Shown here: in pieces, positions 37,532-40,561 of the stretch
Layout of the letters: each line of letters opens with the position of its first letter
How positions within the stretch are numbered: position 1 is the first letter of the stretch
From: Coemansia sp. RSA 922
Lineage: Eukaryota > Kickxellomycota > Kickxellomycetes > Kickxellales > Kickxellaceae
DNA: 40,561 nucleotides
NCBI GenBank assembly: GCA_027577415.1
Contig: JANBQS010000073.1
Location: 1-40,561 of the forward strand
Reading direction: 5' to 3'
Program-made: the position numbers and the translations under genes
The notes under the pieces: model-generated
Told to the model about the DNA's origin: nothing
What the model saw: the letters and a program-made list of their open reading frames with translations, nothing else
Databases searched by the model: none

Positions 37532-39193
37532 CTATCTTCTCTCTAAGGGCAGTACAGGCGAAAGCGGGATATCGATATGAACATCGTCATTGGTAAGCGA
37601 GGCGGGAGAAGCAGGCGCATAGTTATTGCCCGACGACGAGTCGCTATGCGCCGACCCCGACGGCACCTCGGTAGTATCGTCGTCATTAAACTCAACATCA
37701 TCCACCGACTGGCGAGCAGGCTTACTCGAGAGCGCATGGTAGGGATGACGACGCGTAGAGCCGTTTATTGATCGTACGATCTTCTCTGGGTCAGCGATTC
37801 GACGGCGCTCGTGCATGGGATAAGACTCGTGGACTCCGTCGTCGTACTCCTCAAAGTCGTCCAAGTCAAAGGCGGCGGCACCTCCATGGGACAAACGGCG
37901 CAGAGACCCTCCTCCTCCAAAGGAGCTGATTCTTCCTGGCTCCTCGGTGGGCAGTGGTTGATGCTCGCCCCCGTCAGAGCAAGGGGAATGGGGTCCGCCC
38001 GACTTTGTGCCGTTGAGAAGAAATACACCGATAAATATCGTGATAAATCCGCACAACAACGAGGCCAGCTCCTTGTTGGTTGAATCGGTGAAGCCCTGGA
38101 ATAGCGCCACTGAGGCGACAATCGTAGCCGATGTGAAAAATACATAGTATATGGGCGTGACAATGTTCGTCTCAAACTGCTCCAACGCTTTGTTAAAGTA
38201 GTTCATCTGCACGACAATGCACAGCCCCACGACGCCAGCGAAAAAGTACGTGCTGAAGTGCACAAACTGGTTGTTGCCCGCAAACGTCAGCTTCAAAGCT
38301 ATGCCGAATGCCTTGCACGCTGTGACCGTCATAGAGCCAGCGATAGAACAGATGGACAGGTAGACCAGGGGATTGGTCTGGCCGTGTTTTTTGGCGACGC
38401 GGGTGATCATGACAACCAGAAACGCGATAGAGCTCACTGCGTAGATAAGAAAGGGCGGCTGTACGGCCATGTGCATAATCTGCTCAATAGACTCGATGTC
38501 GCCGTCCCGCGGCGCATTGAGTACTACGACCACCGAGCCCATGAGACACAGTGCGCAGCCAGCCCTGCCCACGGTGTTGATACGCTCGCCCAAGAATATA
38601 GATGCCAGCACAGCGCCGACAATAACACTAAGAGCACCCAGCGGCGTTACGAGAATCGCCGGAGCAAACGAGTAGGCAGCAAAGTTGGCAAACTCGCCCA
38701 GTCCCACTACAATAAAGATAAAACATAAATGTTAGATGTGTGCAAACCATGACATCAAAAATGATGGGGGAGGGCGAGGCGTTCGCAGACAAGTGGCAAA
38801 GCTGTTTGCCACGCATGGTGGTAACTACCAATAGCGACTATCCACTTCAGACATTTCCACTCCCCCACACACACACACGTACGGCGAGACAAAAAAAACA
38901 TGAGCTCAAATAGAGGAGAGGGAGGGGGCGGCCTAGCAGCGCAGTAAATAAAAGGCAGAAATAGATAGTTTGCTTGGAAAAAAAGCAGTTGCCAAACACG
39001 AGTCTCACAAATACCTACTTGTTGTCATGCCGGCCCACCAGAGCACATTCTTAAAGTACTGTAAGCCTTCTGTCGCTGAGCCGTATCTAGACGTCGTCTC
39101 CATGAGGCCCTTCTTGGTTAGCACAAAGCTAGTGCCAATAAGCAAGCTAGAGGACATGGCCAAGGCCATTCCAATATACTTTTCGTCAACCAT
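37532..39193 (-). CDS. NIPA-type magnesium transporter, 449 aa (2 exons)
   Basis: NIPA proteins are multi-pass membrane proteins linked to Mg2+ transport. Exon 1 is 39019-39193 (MVDEKYIGMALAMSSSLLIG, ending WWAGMTT) and exon 2 is 37532-38706, joined inside the ATG of MGLGEFANFAAYSFAP across a 312-nt intron. The join recreates the family motif WWAG-x-x-x-MG-x-GE-x-ANF. About nine membrane segments follow, with LVTPLGALSVIVGA, GERINTVGRAGC, HGQTNPLVYLSICSIAGS, NYFNKALEQFETNIVTPIYYVFFT and GFITIFIGVFLLN. The C-terminal 150 residues are a disordered, acidic and Ser-rich cytosolic tail, longer than in many NIPA proteins. Confidence 0.92.
38707..39018 (-). other. 312-nt intron of the NIPA gene with a short perfect hairpin
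   Basis: Donor GTAGGT and acceptor TTGTAG. It contains an eight-base-arm hairpin GTGGCAAA/TTTGCCAC with loop GCTG (38793-38812) and a CA microsatellite (38866-38878). No coding exon fits. Confidence 0.5.
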
Positions 39194-39565
39194 TCCAAGT
39201 CCAAAAATAAAATAAAATATAGAGTTGAAATGATAATGTGCAGGAATAGGTAAGAATTGACAATAGAGAGCACACAAAAAGAAGAAAGGACGTCAAAGGA
39301 GAAAGAAAAGTGAGCAGCCCGCGAACAGAAAGAATAAGAAGCACGGGCGCGTTAATTTTGTAAGAGATATTATTGCAAAAAGACGCAAAGGAGGAGCTAA
39401 AAGAGAAGAACACTTGGGTCTCTCCCCCTCCCTCGCAAGCTACTAGCTTGAGGCCAGGCCCTCAGTGTCACAGAAACGGGGGGAAAGTTGAGGAGGGCAG
39501 CCAATAGGTGAAAATCTAAATATAGGATGTGCAACCCAGCCGTCTCCGTTCTCAGTGTGTCCTCA
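39194..39565. other. Intergenic region between NIPA and the mitochondrial-looking gene
   Basis: A 372-nt A/G-rich stretch acting as the NIPA promoter and the 3' flank of the upstream minus-strand gene. It has two CTTG/CAAG-type direct repeats near 39435-39455. No gene seen. Confidence 0.4.
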
Positions 39566-40141
39566 CTATTTTCCTATTGTCGCCAAATGATCGAGGAGCT
39601 TTGCCTGCAGGTACTTGGGCAGCTGGAACAAGCCATGGATGCTAGCCGGTCTGTGCGTCGGGTTGGGTTGAAAGCTGCCCCTCTTAATGCACTTATCTTC
39701 CACCAACACACATCCAACAATATCCTCTGGCTCTCCCGTACGACCCAAGGGCGGCGGATTGCGTCCATCAGTGATATTCATCCATCCGCTCTTTTGATAC
39801 GCCGCCTGTGCTTGCAACTCGGGGTCCTCGTGCGCGTGCTCCCGGAACACATACTCTACGTGTGGCCAGAACTCGTGGTTCTCGACAAACTGGGCTGGCG
39901 TGATCTTCGCACCGTCTGTTGTCGCGGCAGAGTTGTCGGCGCTGCCTTTTAGCCAGCCGATTATTGTACTTGAGTCGGAGGTGGTGTTTTCAAACTTGAG
40001 CCCAAATAGCCTGCTTGCTATTTTTGGATCGCTGTGGACACGTACAAGGCCGTACGGATACGGGCGTTGTAGATGTGGGCTGCATGTGGCGAACGCACGC
40101 TGCCGCATGGCAAGGCCCGCGCTGAAAAGAAAGCGTTGCAT
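39566..40141 (-). CDS. Conserved-looking protein with mitochondrial leader, 191 aa
   Basis: ATG at 40141 starts MQRFLFSAGLAMRQRAFATC, an arginine-rich amphipathic leader consistent with import into mitochondria. The body has segments that look strongly constrained: DPKIASRLFGLKFE, ITPAQFVENHEFWPHVEYVFREH, KSGWMNITDGRNPPPLGRTGEPEDIVGCVLVED, FQPNPTHRPASIHGLFQL. The tandem aromatic and proline motifs suggest a compact domain, but I do not know the family, and no catalytic signature stands out. The longer frame upstream of 40141 is low-complexity and its putative start is not an ATG. It lies between the NIPA gene and a partial gene, with three other mitochondrial genes within 7 kb. Confidence 0.7.
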   Translation of the reverse strand: MQRFLFSAGLAMRQRAFATCSPHLQRPYPYGLVRVHSDPKIASRLFGLKFENTTSDSSTIIGWLKGSADNSAATTDGAKITPAQFVENHEFWPHVEYVFREHAHEDPELQAQAAYQKSGWMNITDGRNPPPLGRTGEPEDIVGCVLVEDKCIKRGSFQPNPTHRPASIHGLFQLPKYLQAKLLDHLATIGK

Positions 40142-40330
40142 ATCGTCGAAAGAGAGAGATATCTGTTGGGATTTGATTGCCGCTCCTTTTTTGTAGAGAC
40201 AGAGTGAAAGATGAGAAAGAAAGAAAGAGAAAGCGGAGTAGAGAATGAATTTTTTATTTTTATATCGCGCAATAAAAAAAATGCAGCAACTGTAATGCAA
40301 AAATAGTGGATTATAGGGCGACTACTATGG

Positions 40331-40561
40331 CTAGTGAACGTATCGAGATCCAAAGGCGTCGTCCATCTCGGCATAGGACTGATCAGCAAACTGACTCTGC
40401 TGCTGCTCAGTCTCTGTAGCCTGCGCTAGGCCATCCAGCTGTCTCAGCATATCAAACGAATGACCAAATAGTGGTCGTATCTCGTTAATCTCAGCCATCG
40501 ACAAATTGTCCATCTGCAGTTGCAGCGAGTTTAGCATCCTCAGACCCTCCATAGTCTTGCT
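40331..40561 (-). CDS. C-terminal part of an unidentified gene (partial)
   Basis: The minus-strand frame is open to the window edge and stops at TAG 40331-40333. At least 76 residues are seen (SKTMEGLRMLNSLQLQMDN, FGHSFDMLRQLDGLA, then a Gln-rich acidic end EQQQSQFADQSYAEMDDAF). Several ATGs are in frame (40552, 40537), but nothing shows which is the start or whether the coding region continues beyond the window. No family recognised. Confidence 0.45.
   Translation of the reverse strand, partial: SKTMEGLRMLNSLQLQMDNLSMAEINEIRPLFGHSFDMLRQLDGLAQATETEQQQSQFADQSYAEMDDAFGSRYVH

Noticed and set aside
1..40561. tRNA, rRNA or snRNA genes
   Set aside because: I looked for box A/B words and conserved rRNA or snRNA motifs in the intergenic and intronic DNA and saw none; a covariance-model search was not possible.

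Overview
The window reads as nuclear DNA of a fungus. Most genes are intron-poor and recognisable by their fungal relatives: cyclin C (SSN8), NPR2, SEN1, BET2, PAT1, a ROM2-type Rho1 GEF, SNX4/ATG24 and the fungal mitoribosome protein mS45/Bot1. Introns are short with GT-AG ends (one is GC-AG) and yeast-like branch sites such as TACTAAT. There is no bacterial operon structure, rRNA, tRNA, CRISPR or recognisable transposon. An early-diverging filamentous lineage is my guess; the order or genus cannot be fixed by eye.

Layout. 1-14.7 kb, all plus strand: the 3' end of an unknown gene, seven-exon cyclin C, NPR2 (GATOR1/SEACIT), an unfamiliar 749-aa disordered protein ending in a prenylation box, and a 2420-aa SEN1 helicase. 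15.0-25.3 kb: an accessory-looking zone in which an orphan 129-aa gene and a tandem array of four small paralogues, all on the minus strand, surround BET2 and PAT1 (plus). 25.4-33 kb, minus: the Rho1 GEF (DEP-DH-PH-CNH, split by a 622-nt intron) and SNX4. 33-40.5 kb: the mitochondrial release factor MRF1 and a small secreted protein (plus), then mS45, a COX7C/Cox8-like cytochrome oxidase subunit, a NIPA-type transporter, a mitochondrial-looking protein of unknown function and a partial gene (minus).

The most interesting part is 19.97-25.24 kb. About 1.37-kb segments are duplicated head-to-tail. Each carries a small minus-strand gene, a TATA box about 115 nt before the start codon, a conserved 3' block and a conserved distal upstream block. 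The proteins look like a divergent thioredoxin fold with the CXXC active site missing (inference). The last paralogue has turned one C-terminal 14-residue segment into seven tandem copies, six of them carrying a cysteine at an exact 14-residue period. The upstream DNA of the first and last copies is about 94% identical over 113 nt although their proteins are strongly diverged. This looks like a young, fast-evolving, co-regulated gene family and is my candidate for something undescribed.

The housekeeping genes cover transcription (cyclin C, SEN1), mRNA decay (PAT1), nutrient and TORC1 signalling (NPR2), cell-wall and polarity signalling (ROM2), Rab prenylation and endosomal sorting (BET2, SNX4), and mitochondrial translation and respiration (MRF1, mS45, COX8). 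They are neighbours, not a single pathway.
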